Shown here: piece after piece, positions 18,174 through 26,538 of the stretch | Numbering within the stretch: position 1 is the first letter of the stretch | Layout of the letters: every line of letters begins with the position of its first letter | Assembly (NCBI RefSeq): GCF_003966735.1 | Contig: NZ_AP017378.1 | Coordinates: 1,039,501-1,103,500, forward strand | Origin: Desulfovibrio ferrophilus | GTDB lineage: Bacteria; Desulfobacterota; Desulfovibrionia; Desulfovibrionales; Desulfovibrionaceae | Direction of reading: 5' to 3' | Length of the DNA stretch: 64,000 nucleotides | Position numbers and translations under genes: made by a program | Notes under the pieces: model-generated | What the model was told of the DNA's origin: nothing | Seen by the model: the letters and a program-made list of their open reading frames with translations, nothing else | Databases searched by the model: none

Positions 18174-18547
18174 TGCCTGCGCACAGCCTCTGTCCTTATG
18201 AGACGCCATTGCGAGCTACGGGCCAAGAGGCTCTTCAGCCACGTTCCAGATGATATTCAATCTTTACTTGCCGAGAGCGTATCCGCTCTATTCGGCCATC
18301 GCTAATGGAGAAAGCCTTAGTAAAACGAAGATATTCTCCATTGTCGGCACCCGCTCTTCCCTTTCGCTGGTCCTAATGGGCAACTCTTTTTCTTTTTTGG
18401 GCTTTTCTTGACTACGCCTACGGCTAGGCATATCACCGCTGCTGTCACTTTCCCCGCGCGAGCCTCCAGCCCCTGGCCATTCCGAGTCTTTTCGACCTGA
18501 CCATCGCCTGTGCCCCCGGATGCATTTCTTCATTTGGAGTAACCTCA
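18174..18547. other. Intergenic region with inverted repeat
   Basis: About 370 bases without a credible gene. The arms AATGGAGAA (18304-18312) and TTCTCCATT (18334-18342) can form a nine-bp stem with a 21-base loop. The reverse-strand open frame in the right half is low-complexity and is discounted. The promoter of the SulP gene must lie here, but I cannot locate it with confidence. Confidence 0.5.
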
Positions 18548-20206
18548 GTGTTGCACTCTTTGTTGTTGCGTTTATTCGGTCACGCCCCTGCGAGCATCAA
18601 AACCTACAGACAGGGCTATTCATTCAAATATCTTCAGCGAGATCTGATGTCTGGCGTTACCGTGGGCATTGTGGCGTTGCCGCTTTCCATGGCGTTTGCC
18701 ATCGCTTCGGGCGCCTCGCCCGAACGCGGACTTTTCACGGCAATTGTGGCTGGCATCCTTGTGTCTCTCCTGGGTGGGACACGCTTTCAGATTGCCGGGC
18801 CAACGGGCGCATTCGTCGTCATTATTTCCGGGGTGATTGCCCATCACGGCTATACAGGTCTGGTTATGGCCGTTTTGCTGGCGGGAGCCATTCTTGTCGT
18901 TATGGGGCTGCTTGGTCTTGGCAGGTTGCTTCAGTTCATCCCGTATCCGGTCACAACGGGCTTCACCACAGGCATTGGGCTGCTCATATTCACTTCACAG
19001 ATCAAGGATTTTTTGGGGTTGCGCATCGACCCTCTGCCGGTTGACTTTCTTGATCGAATATTGGCCTGTGCCAACGGACTCCAGACATTTACCCCCGCCG
19101 CTCTCGGGATTGGTGTCGCAACGCTTGTCTCAATGATTCTTGTGCGCAGGTACATACCTCGGATTCCGGCCCCGTTCGTGGGTATTGTCGTGGCCACTGT
19201 GATGGCTGGGCTATGGGGGATGGAGATTGACACCATTGGCAGCCGTTTCGGCGGTATTCCTGCCGTGTTGCCCCATTTTGCCTTTCCTTCGGACTTTACG
19301 GGATCTTTGCGAGATATTGTTCCGGACGCCCTGACCATTGCTCTGCTTGCAGGTATTGAGTCCCTTTTGAGCGCTGTTGTGGCAGACGGCATGACCGGTG
19401 ATCGCCACGACTCATCCACTGAACTCGTGGCCCTTGGAGTTGCCAATATCGGCTCTGTGCTCTTTGGGGGAATTCCAGCCACCGGGGCGATTGCCCGCAC
19501 GGCAACAAATATCCGCGCCGGAGCTTACTCGCCGTTATCCGGTATCATTCATTCTCTGACCTTGATGGGATTTGTGGTGGCCTGCGCCTCTCTGGCTTCA
19601 CGTATTCCCTTGGCCAGTCTTGCCGCTGTGCTTATTGTTGTGGCTTGGGACATGAGTGAACTGCATCGCTTTAAACGCTTGCTGCATGCGCCAAAGGCCG
19701 ATTCAGGTGTAATGATTCTGACTCTTCTGCTTACTGTTTTTGTTGATCTTACTGTTGCTGTTGAGGTTGGTGTCGTTTTAGCGGCAATTCTCTTTATGAA
19801 ACGGATGAGTGAGCTCGCTGATATACATCCGTTCACCCCCGGATTGCAGGACGGTGATGCCTGTGGAGTAAAGATTGGTAATTCCAAGGTTGTCATTTAT
19901 GAGATAGGTGGTCCGTTATTCTTTGGCATGACTCAACGTTTCATCAACGTCATGCGCTTTACGCGCGACACGCCAGACATTCTTATTCTTCGCATGCGTC
20001 ACGTTCCGAGCATTGATGCGACAGGCGCAGAAGCGCTAGAGACCATTCTGAGAAAAACCAGATCTCAGAATATTCGAGTTATATTGACGGGAGTGAACGA
20101 CAGCGTACATAGAGTTCTTTCTCACATGGGAACGGAATCAATTATTGGTAAAAATAATATTTTCAATAATTTCAATGAAGCAATGCAAAAACTTTCAGTA
20201 GACTAA
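18548..20206 (+). CDS. SulP family anion permease with STAS domain
   Basis: This 552-residue SLC26/SulP transporter has 12-14 membrane segments up to about residue 420, including the family signature in the first helices (SGVTVGIVALPLSMAFAIASGASPERGLFTAIVAG) and GGTRFQIAGPTGAF. A C-terminal STAS domain (about residues 440-550) follows, with RMRHVPSIDATGAEALE. It probably moves sulfate, bicarbonate or another anion; in a sulfate reducer sulfate uptake is an attractive but unproved role. Translation starts at GTG 18548 with GGAG ten bases upstream. Monocistronic. Confidence 0.88.
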   Translation: MLHSLLLRLFGHAPASIKTYRQGYSFKYLQRDLMSGVTVGIVALPLSMAFAIASGASPERGLFTAIVAGILVSLLGGTRFQIAGPTGAFVVIISGVIAHHGYTGLVMAVLLAGAILVVMGLLGLGRLLQFIPYPVTTGFTTGIGLLIFTSQIKDFLGLRIDPLPVDFLDRILACANGLQTFTPAALGIGVATLVSMILVRRYIPRIPAPFVGIVVATVMAGLWGMEIDTIGSRFGGIPAVLPHFAFPSDFTGSLRDIVPDALTIALLAGIESLLSAVVADGMTGDRHDSSTELVALGVANIGSVLFGGIPATGAIARTATNIRAGAYSPLSGIIHSLTLMGFVVACASLASRIPLASLAAVLIVVAWDMSELHRFKRLLHAPKADSGVMILTLLLTVFVDLTVAVEVGVVLAAILFMKRMSELADIHPFTPGLQDGDACGVKIGNSKVVIYEIGGPLFFGMTQRFINVMRFTRDTPDILILRMRHVPSIDATGAEALETILRKTRSQNIRVILTGVNDSVHRVLSHMGTESIIGKNNIFNNFNEAMQKLSVD

Positions 20207-20669
20207 TCAGGATTAAAAAGGCGGGAACAAGCTGCAAAGTCCTGTGCCAGAGGATAGGTTTGGAATTCGGATATTTGACCACTTCTCGCTTCTTATGATC
20301 AGAATAATACGTTTGTTGTTGTTTTTTACATCACGGGTTACCCCCTGTGAAATAAGGCAAAGTTATCTCGAAAACAGTCGACTGTGTTCTTCATTTCCAG
20401 CCCTTTGATTTTATTCGATATTTTTTTATAGAGATATCCATCTTTTTCATCGAACCCCCTTGACTTCAACAGTTTTTTAGCCTAACAGGAAATTAGCTAA
20501 AAATGCAGACACGCCGGTTTTGGGTGTGGCCGCAAAAGGTCGGCTGAATCTGATTGGAATCAACTTCTGGGTTCAACAAGGGGCAATGTACGCATCTTGG
20601 TGTACACAGCCTCTTTTTTAATGGGTGCCTGAGCACTGTAGCAACTGTCTTAGTAGGAGTTTTACGAGA
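20207..20669. other. Long leader region of the RNA-binding protein gene
   Basis: About 460 AT-rich bases with no gene. A candidate promoter is TTGACT at 20460 with TAACAG 17 bases downstream (20483). That would give an untranslated leader of about 175 bases before ATG 20670, long enough for cold-shock-like or autoregulatory folding. I did not find a perfect stem in it. Confidence 0.45.
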
Positions 20670-20936
20670 ATGGCTAAGAGCATTTATGTGGGCAACCTGC
20701 CCTGGAGCGCCACGGAAGAGGAAGTTCGGACCGCATTTGGAAATTACGGTGAAGTCGTATCTGTCAAGCTGATCGAAGATCGTGAGACCGGTCGTCCCCG
20801 TGGCTTCGGGTTCGTTGAAATGGAAGACCAGGAAGCACTGGCCGCCATTGAAGCACTGGACGGTACCGATTTCGGTGGCCGCTCCCTGAAGGTTAACGAG
20901 GCTCACCCCCGTACCGAACGCCGCCCCCGCTGGTAG
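20670..20936 (+). CDS. RRM-type RNA-binding protein
   Basis: This 88-residue protein is a single RNA-recognition motif. RNP2 is IYVGNLPW at residues 5-12 and RNP1 is RGFGFVEM near residue 47, so the aromatic RNA-stacking residues are kept. The tail is short and Arg/Pro-rich. Such small proteins in bacteria are often cold-induced and bind RNA without known sequence preference. AGGAG is ten bases upstream of ATG 20670; the frame extends to 20625 but without a ribosome site. Strong terminator follows. Confidence 0.9.
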   Translation: MAKSIYVGNLPWSATEEEVRTAFGNYGEVVSVKLIEDRETGRPRGFGFVEMEDQEALAAIEALDGTDFGGRSLKVNEAHPRTERRPRW

Positions 20937-20958
20937 CACTCGGATCAATAGAGACCTC

Positions 20959-20994
20959 AAGGCCCGCTGTCCTTATGGATGGCGAGCCTTTTTT
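20959..20994 (+). terminator. Terminator of the RRM gene
   Basis: AAGGCCCGCTGTCC and GGATGGCGAGCCTT form a stem with one mismatch around a TTAT loop, then TTTT. Its sequence is nearly the same as the glnN terminator at 53741, a recurring terminator type in this genome. Confidence 0.85.
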
Positions 20995-21055
20995 GTGGTC
21001 TTTACTCTGATTAGATTGAGAATGCAGGATTCAGGAGTCTGCTATTTCCTTAGGG

Positions 21056-24000
21056 TCAGCGTTTACCGAGCTTGGACAACCGCTCCGGCAGATGAAAGTA
21101 CAAACTCAGATACAAAAGCAAAGTCAATAGCCACAGGAACCAGATGTTGTAGACCACGGTGGGTACTGCCCTTCCCCACAGTTTCTTGGTCCCGGCTCCG
21201 AAGTGGGCCATGCCCCATGCGCTATGTGTTGGCGCACACACAAGGTCCGTCAACTGCACCAATCGATGTCCGGAAATCCGTATGGATTCCAGGCTCATGG
21301 CATTTCGCGCTGCCAATTCCACAGATCGGTTGGTGTAATCACGGCGAAGTTGCTCCAGTCCATTCTCTCCCAATTCATCCAGGCGCTGTGTCTCCAGGCT
21401 GGAGATTCGGTCATAGGACTTGCTCCGCTCTGTCCTGATCTGCTTGGCAACATCCTTCAGGAACTTTCGCAGTTGCTTTGATGCCTCTTGGTCAAACCCT
21501 GCGAGGCTGAACACATCCATCTCCAGGCCTGAATCCAGCCCCGTCTCCGCTTCCAGAGCCATGACTTCGTGGACCAGCACGGTCAGATAGCGCTCTGCCC
21601 TCGGCGCAAAGTCATCCGGCGGATCAGGCAGGAACAGGAAATCCGCCAGAGTTTTGAGCTCCTGCACCCGATAATCCAGCTCCCAATCCGCCTGACGCAC
21701 GGCGCAATCATCCTCGAATTGCCCCTGCATCCAGCGGTTTTCGGCATATTGCCCCACAATCAGGGCCTCATATCCCCAGCGCGAGGGCATGACGTTGGCG
21801 TACCAGGGCACATGCAGATCGCCGGAATCGCGCGAGACCAGTTCGTCCATGGAGATTACTGATCCACCCAGCAGCATCTGCGGGATAAGCAGCAGCGGAA
21901 TCAGGATGTACACGGCCACGGCCGAGCGCATGGCCGAGGACACATTCAACCCCAGCAGGCAAGAGCAGGTGCCGCACGAGAATAACACGGCCCATGTCGC
22001 AAGCGTCATGTCCGGGACCTGCAAAACGGCCTGCGCCACCAAGGTAAACGCCAGTGTCTGCACGGCGGTTAGCCCCGCTAGATAGGCGGTCTTGGCATTG
22101 ACGTAGGACGCCCACGACAGGTTCAGGAAGGCCTCGCGTCGTAGAATCTTGCGATCGCGTACGATCTCCTCGGCACTGACGGACAACCCCAGGAACAGGG
22201 ACACCACCACGCTCATGAAGAAAAACACCGCAACGTTCATGTTGTCGTGGAAGATATAGCTCTCCCCGGATGACCGTCGGCAAAGCAACCCCAGCAACAA
22301 GGCGATGAACGGTGCTTCCAGCAGGTTCAGGGTCACGTACTGCCGGTTGGCCAGCCGCGCCAGCAGGTTGCGTTCGAAAAAGATGGAGAACTGCCCCAAC
22401 AGTCCGGGTCTGCGCAGTCCTGCGGGCACGTCTTTGGGCGGTGGTTCGGTTTCGGGCTGGTCCTGAGCCTTATGGTGTGCCAGATAGCGCTGGTGCCAAT
22501 CCTCAGGCGAAACGAGTCGTTCGTCCGTGAAGTGTCCGCCCTCATCCACCCGGCGCATCTCGATGATGTTGAATATCTGCTCGGGGTTGACGTTGCCACA
22601 GGTGGGGCAAAAGCCCTCTCCCCCGCCTGCCGCATGAATGGCCGAGCGAAAATACGACACCGCTTCCAGGGGATTGCCCTCGAACACAGGCCGCCCACCC
22701 TTGTCCAGTAGCCACAAACCATCAAAAAGCTTGAATATATCCGAAGATGGCTGGTGAATGACAACGATCACCAAGCGCCCGGACAAAGCTTGTTGTTTGA
22801 GCAGACTCATGACGTTGAAGGAGTCGGCGGAACTGAGCCCGGAGGTGGGCTCGTCCGCAAAAAGGACAGCTGGTTCGCGGATCAACTCCAGAGCAATGTT
22901 CAGACGCTTGCGCTGCCCGCCGCTGATGGTCTTGTCCAGTGGACTGCCTACCTTGAGATCGGCAATGTCCAATTGTCCAAGATTGTGCAGCGTCTGCTCC
23001 ACGCGCTGATCCAGTTCGTCGCGAGGCAGGTCCGCCAGACAGAGCCTTGCGCTGGAAGTCAGGTTCTGACGCACCGTCAGATCATCAAACAGCAGGTCGT
23101 CCTGTGGCACCAGCCCGATGACCCCATCCAGAGAGTCGCTCTCGGCATACAGGTCACGCCCATTGAGCAGTATCTGCCCGGCATCCGGTGGCAGTGTGCC
23201 CGAAAGGATGGAAAGCAGCGTGGATTTGCCCGTACCGCTACCGCCCATAACGCCGATCAGTCGCCCCGAGCCTTCGGTAAAGTTGAATGTATGCAGGCCG
23301 TTGTCACTGCCAGGGAAGCGGAAATCCAGCCCACGCCCCTCGAAGACAAGCTGGCTGCCAACGGCCTGATCGGTCAAGGCGGCCTCGATCTGCGAGGCGT
23401 AAATTCCGGTTCCGGTACTGTCGCGCAGCACGAATCCGGGCGGCAACACGTGCAGTTTACCCTGCACGGCCAATTGACCATTGATGGTCAGGTGTCCGCG
23501 CCCTGTGGGCACCAGGATCAGCGTTCCTGTCTCCTGAATGCGGGTCAGGGTCCACTGAGCCCTGAACCCGGGCATGGAGAGTCGCCGCGCTGGCACGTCG
23601 GCATGCAAATGCCCATCGTCCAGCACGAGGAACCGCTCATCCAACGCGGTGTAGTCTTCGGGATGCAGAATGAGCAGGCGCAGGGCATCGAAGTCCTTGC
23701 GGTCGATATCCAACGCTGCCGCGATGATGCCGTCGATGGTGGCGATGCCGGGCTCTGCTCCGCTGCCCGAGGTGATGGTCAGCACCGCAGCCAGGGCCAC
23801 GAACTGCTCCTGACGCGGCAGCTTGCCCCTCAATTGGTCACAAATGCCCCAGGCAGCCTGTTTACGGGCTTTTTCATCCAGGGCCAGGGACAGGTCGTAA
23901 AACTCGTCGTACAGGCCCAGGTACTGCTCTACAGAGCCAATGCGCACCTGTTGGCGGAGATAAGCCTCGACCGAGGCATGGCATGCCTTGTGTTCTTCTT

Positions 24001-24064
24001 CACCCCTTGCGCTGGCAATGAGTGCAAACAGATGAAGCACGGCATTGAGAACGATTTCCGACAT
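21056..24064 (-). CDS. TerB-like/ABCG-type fused ABC exporter (about 1002 residues)
   Basis: The N-terminus (about residues 1-140) is a helical TerB-like domain. Next comes a beta-rich segment (about 170-260, repeated short strands such as HLTINGQLAVQGKLHVLPPG). The ABC domain follows at about 260-480, with Walker A MGGSGTGKST, Q-loop VPQDDLL, signature TISGGQRKRL and Walker B VLFADEPTSGLSS, all of the ABCG/White type. A possible zinc knuckle CPTCG lies near residue 525, then an ABC-2 membrane domain (about 600-800, with an insert carrying PSRWGYEAL) and a last helix at the C-terminus. Substrate unknown. ATG 24064 follows GGGAGG closely; TTG 24082 is the alternative. It is co-transcribed with the exported protein just upstream. 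Confidence 0.8.
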   Translation of the reverse strand: MSEIVLNAVLHLFALIASARGEEEHKACHASVEAYLRQQVRIGSVEQYLGLYDEFYDLSLALDEKARKQAAWGICDQLRGKLPRQEQFVALAAVLTITSGSGAEPGIATIDGIIAAALDIDRKDFDALRLLILHPEDYTALDERFLVLDDGHLHADVPARRLSMPGFRAQWTLTRIQETGTLILVPTGRGHLTINGQLAVQGKLHVLPPGFVLRDSTGTGIYASQIEAALTDQAVGSQLVFEGRGLDFRFPGSDNGLHTFNFTEGSGRLIGVMGGSGTGKSTLLSILSGTLPPDAGQILLNGRDLYAESDSLDGVIGLVPQDDLLFDDLTVRQNLTSSARLCLADLPRDELDQRVEQTLHNLGQLDIADLKVGSPLDKTISGGQRKRLNIALELIREPAVLFADEPTSGLSSADSFNVMSLLKQQALSGRLVIVVIHQPSSDIFKLFDGLWLLDKGGRPVFEGNPLEAVSYFRSAIHAAGGGEGFCPTCGNVNPEQIFNIIEMRRVDEGGHFTDERLVSPEDWHQRYLAHHKAQDQPETEPPPKDVPAGLRRPGLLGQFSIFFERNLLARLANRQYVTLNLLEAPFIALLLGLLCRRSSGESYIFHDNMNVAVFFFMSVVVSLFLGLSVSAEEIVRDRKILRREAFLNLSWASYVNAKTAYLAGLTAVQTLAFTLVAQAVLQVPDMTLATWAVLFSCGTCSCLLGLNVSSAMRSAVAVYILIPLLLIPQMLLGGSVISMDELVSRDSGDLHVPWYANVMPSRWGYEALIVGQYAENRWMQGQFEDDCAVRQADWELDYRVQELKTLADFLFLPDPPDDFAPRAERYLTVLVHEVMALEAETGLDSGLEMDVFSLAGFDQEASKQLRKFLKDVAKQIRTERSKSYDRISSLETQRLDELGENGLEQLRRDYTNRSVELAARNAMSLESIRISGHRLVQLTDLVCAPTHSAWGMAHFGAGTKKLWGRAVPTVVYNIWFLWLLTLLLYLSLYFHLPERLSKLGKR

Positions 24065-24131
24065 GGGCCTCCCAAACGGCAAGGCGGCCCGACGACATCT
24101 GCCGCCGGGCCGTCAGAAAGGATAAGTTCTG

Positions 24132-24986
24132 TTAGTTACCGTCCGCAATCACGGTCGCACGTTCACGGGCGGCGATGGAGGCAACGGCGCGAACCTGCTT
24201 TTCGGTGAGGTTGTCCTTCTTGCTGATGATCATCTTGAGCAGCATCTTCAGCCAACCGGCGCGCTGCCCCTGCTCCAGGAAGTTTTCGTCATCCACGAAC
24301 TTGGCGTAATCCTCGCTGGTGAAGGCTTCGTAGAAATCGAGCACCGGCTGAATCACTGGCGTGGTGTCTGCCAGCAGCGCGGTCAAGGTGGGGTCATAAT
24401 CGGACAGAATGATGGCATTGCTGACCACATACAGCGCTTCCACGATAAAGCCGTAGAGGGAGTCTTCCACCACATCAAACCCGCCAGGGGCCTGCATCAG
24501 GATGGTGTAATTTTCGGTGTTGGCGGCGTAGGCCTTCACGACCTCTTCAAAACTGATCTTGTCCGGAGTTTTGACCAACTTTTTGAATGCGGGCGGGAAC
24601 AGGGCCGAGACCTCAAGCTGACCACGCATATTCAGGCGATTCATCAATTGATCCTGGGCCTGCATGTATCCCGCAGCGTCCTTTTTACGGCCAAAGGCCA
24701 CGGCATAGACCGCATCGAATTGATACATGCCCACCATGATGCCTGCGGATTCACCGGATTTGACGGTTTTGGCCAGTCCCGTGGGCAGAGCCAGATCCTT
24801 CTGGAAGGAAGCCCCCCCCTGTTTCAGGGCGCGGGTTACATCCATCATGGAATTGATGCGCTTTTCGGTCAGCAGTTTTTGTATTTCGCTCACGTAGTAG
24901 TCAAGGCTCATGGAAGCCAAGGCCGGAGTGGCAAAAGCGGCAAGCAACATCAAGGTTACAAAGACTTTGCAAATGGATTTTTTCAT
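24132..24986 (-). CDS. Exported protein, partner of the TerB-ABC exporter
   Basis: This 284-residue protein has a clear signal peptide (SICKVFVTLMLLAAFATPALA) and an all-helical mature part with no Cys or known motif. I do not recognise the family. Its stop is about 70 bases before the start of the 1002-residue ABC exporter on the same strand, and no promoter-like gap or terminator is seen between, so a periplasmic accessory or substrate-handling role is inferred from context only. The start has a GGGGGG ribosome site eight bases upstream. Function open. Confidence 0.7.
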   Translation of the reverse strand: MKKSICKVFVTLMLLAAFATPALASMSLDYYVSEIQKLLTEKRINSMMDVTRALKQGGASFQKDLALPTGLAKTVKSGESAGIMVGMYQFDAVYAVAFGRKKDAAGYMQAQDQLMNRLNMRGQLEVSALFPPAFKKLVKTPDKISFEEVVKAYAANTENYTILMQAPGGFDVVEDSLYGFIVEALYVVSNAIILSDYDPTLTALLADTTPVIQPVLDFYEAFTSEDYAKFVDDENFLEQGQRAGWLKMLLKMIISKKDNLTEKQVRAVASIAARERATVIADGN

Positions 24987-25224
24987 CACTCCATCCCCCC
25001 CAGGGAGTTGCGGTGGATCATCTTTTGGATGCTACTGAGTAGAATTCTTCATCATTTGCAAATGTAGAACAGGCGCGGCGATATTGCAACAGGTCTGGAA
25101 CGTTTACCCAGTGACCTGCTACCGTGTAAAAACCGCTGGCCATCATGACGGAAAAGAAAAGAGGGAGGCGTTTTCCCTTGCCAAAGCGCAGGAAAGCCTT
25201 ATATCTGATTCCGGTTCATTGACA

Positions 25225-25576
25225 GGGGGCGACCTGGTTTCGACGAGGATGGTTGAAGCCATGGTTGCAGGTCGGGGCGCCGCTGGCCCCGTTAAAAAGC
25301 GGCAGGCAAGTTAATTGCCAACGATCACGAATACGCTCTGGCTGCGTAAATAGCCTGTGTCCAACCTGCTGACGTCCGATAAGCGGGATTGGGCAACGAC
25401 TTTCGGACTGGCTACCGGCATGCGTCCGCCATGCTCGGGGCGAGAAGTTTGTGGACTGGTCGTGCGTCCGCCTGTTCATCGACATGCGCACGACGAGAAT
25501 TAATGATGAACTAAACCTGTAGACGCCATGAGTGGAGCATTCCCGGACGGGGGTTCGATTCCCCCCGCCTCCACCA
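25225..25576 (+). ncRNA. ssrA: tmRNA (ssrA)
   Basis: The 5' end GGGGGCGACCTGGTTTCGACG and the 3' end (T arm GGGGGTTCGATTCCCCC, acceptor, CCA) form the tRNA-like domain of transfer-messenger RNA. The tag frame starts at GCC 25317 and encodes ANDHEYALAA followed by TAA at 25347. The ALAA ending is the usual protease signal for ClpXP. SmpB is not in the window. The 3' end of this gene is a frequent integration site, and an AT-rich cassette begins just after its terminator. Confidence 0.96.
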
Positions 25577-25592
25577 CCCCCCTGATAGATAC

Positions 25593-25626
25593 AACCCCTC
25601 TGGGCCATGCCCGGAGGGGTTTTTCT
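25593..25626 (+). terminator. Terminator of ssrA
   Basis: AACCCCTCTGGGC and GCCCGGAGGGGTT with a CAT loop are followed by TTTT. Confidence 0.9.
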
Positions 25627-25830
25627 GTGGGATGGGGGGGGATGGAGAAAGTGAAGAATGAGTATGGTCCTTTTAATTCATTAATGTTTCCCTCTGTCCC
25701 TACAATAATATCTATATAGAACGGCATAGACATGGGTCGCGTGCTGGGTTACGAATCAACCGTTTTAAAAAAGGTAATAGGTATCTTGTTCTCCATATAA
25801 AAAATGAACATTTGGAAATAGAGATGTCCC

Positions 25831-26535
25831 ATGACAATAAAAGAATATTTGGAAAAAATTGAAATTAAATCGCAAGCTATATTTAAGAGGAGTATTCAAA
25901 ATATTGAATACTTTGGATCTGCCAACCACTTTTCAACGTGTATCTCCGACTTTTCTAGTCAGATTAACGATATAAATGATAAGAACATGTTAGCTAAAGT
26001 ATGTTCGCAGCTTGAGTATTCATACATTAATCTTGCGTATGGTATGTATCGACAGGCATTTTCTTCATTAAGGCTAGCCATGGAGATGGGCCTTGGTGCA
26101 GCATTTTTTTCTGTGCACAAACTCGAACAATATGAGTGGGTAAACGGTCGGGCTGACATCATTTGGTCAAAATTAACTGACAAAAATAATGGGGTACTTT
26201 CAAAAAGATACGCTCTTGCTTTTTTCCCCGAACTAGAGGGATACATTGAAGAATATAACAAAAAAGCAACCTCTGTTTATAGGCAACTTTCTGAGTACGT
26301 CCATGGCAACAATGAAACCTGGGGAAAAAATGGACTCATACTCACTTACCAACAGGATCTCGTTGATTTATTTTTTGGATATTTCAAGCAAGTTGCTGAG
26401 ATAATTCTATTTGTTTTGTCTTGTCGGCACCTAAAGTCTTTTTCTGACATCCAAGCAGATGATTTACTTTTCCTCAGAGAAGAGATGAATCACATTGCCC
26501 CAATTCGCGAATTGCTGGGTGGGCCAAAGGAGTAA
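25831..26535 (+). CDS. AT-rich helical protein with R-x6-H motif, cassette gene 1
   Basis: This 234-residue, largely helical protein has no signal peptide. The stretch YRQLSEYVHGNNETW (residues 150-164) gives R151-x6-H158, which fits the loose R-x4-6-H pattern of HEPN ribonucleases but lacks the usual polar residue after Arg. I therefore call it HEPN-like only as a hypothesis. It precedes the ATPase gene by three bases, so the two are one transcript. Base composition is clearly more AT-rich than the flanking chromosome, and the cassette sits immediately downstream of ssrA. No known family recognised otherwise. Confidence 0.7.
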   Translation: MTIKEYLEKIEIKSQAIFKRSIQNIEYFGSANHFSTCISDFSSQINDINDKNMLAKVCSQLEYSYINLAYGMYRQAFSSLRLAMEMGLGAAFFSVHKLEQYEWVNGRADIIWSKLTDKNNGVLSKRYALAFFPELEGYIEEYNKKATSVYRQLSEYVHGNNETWGKNGLILTYQQDLVDLFFGYFKQVAEIILFVLSCRHLKSFSDIQADDLLFLREEMNHIAPIRELLGGPKE

Positions 26536-26538
26536 CCT

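Noticed and set aside
18288-18533. 81-codon minus-strand frame rich in Arg, Gly, Ser and Glu
   Set aside because: Low-complexity, no ribosome site, and it covers the likely sulP promoter region.
22754-24208. 484-codon plus-strand frame opposite the ABC exporter
   Set aside because: Antisense shadow; it has no conserved motif, and the minus strand carries intact Walker and signature motifs.
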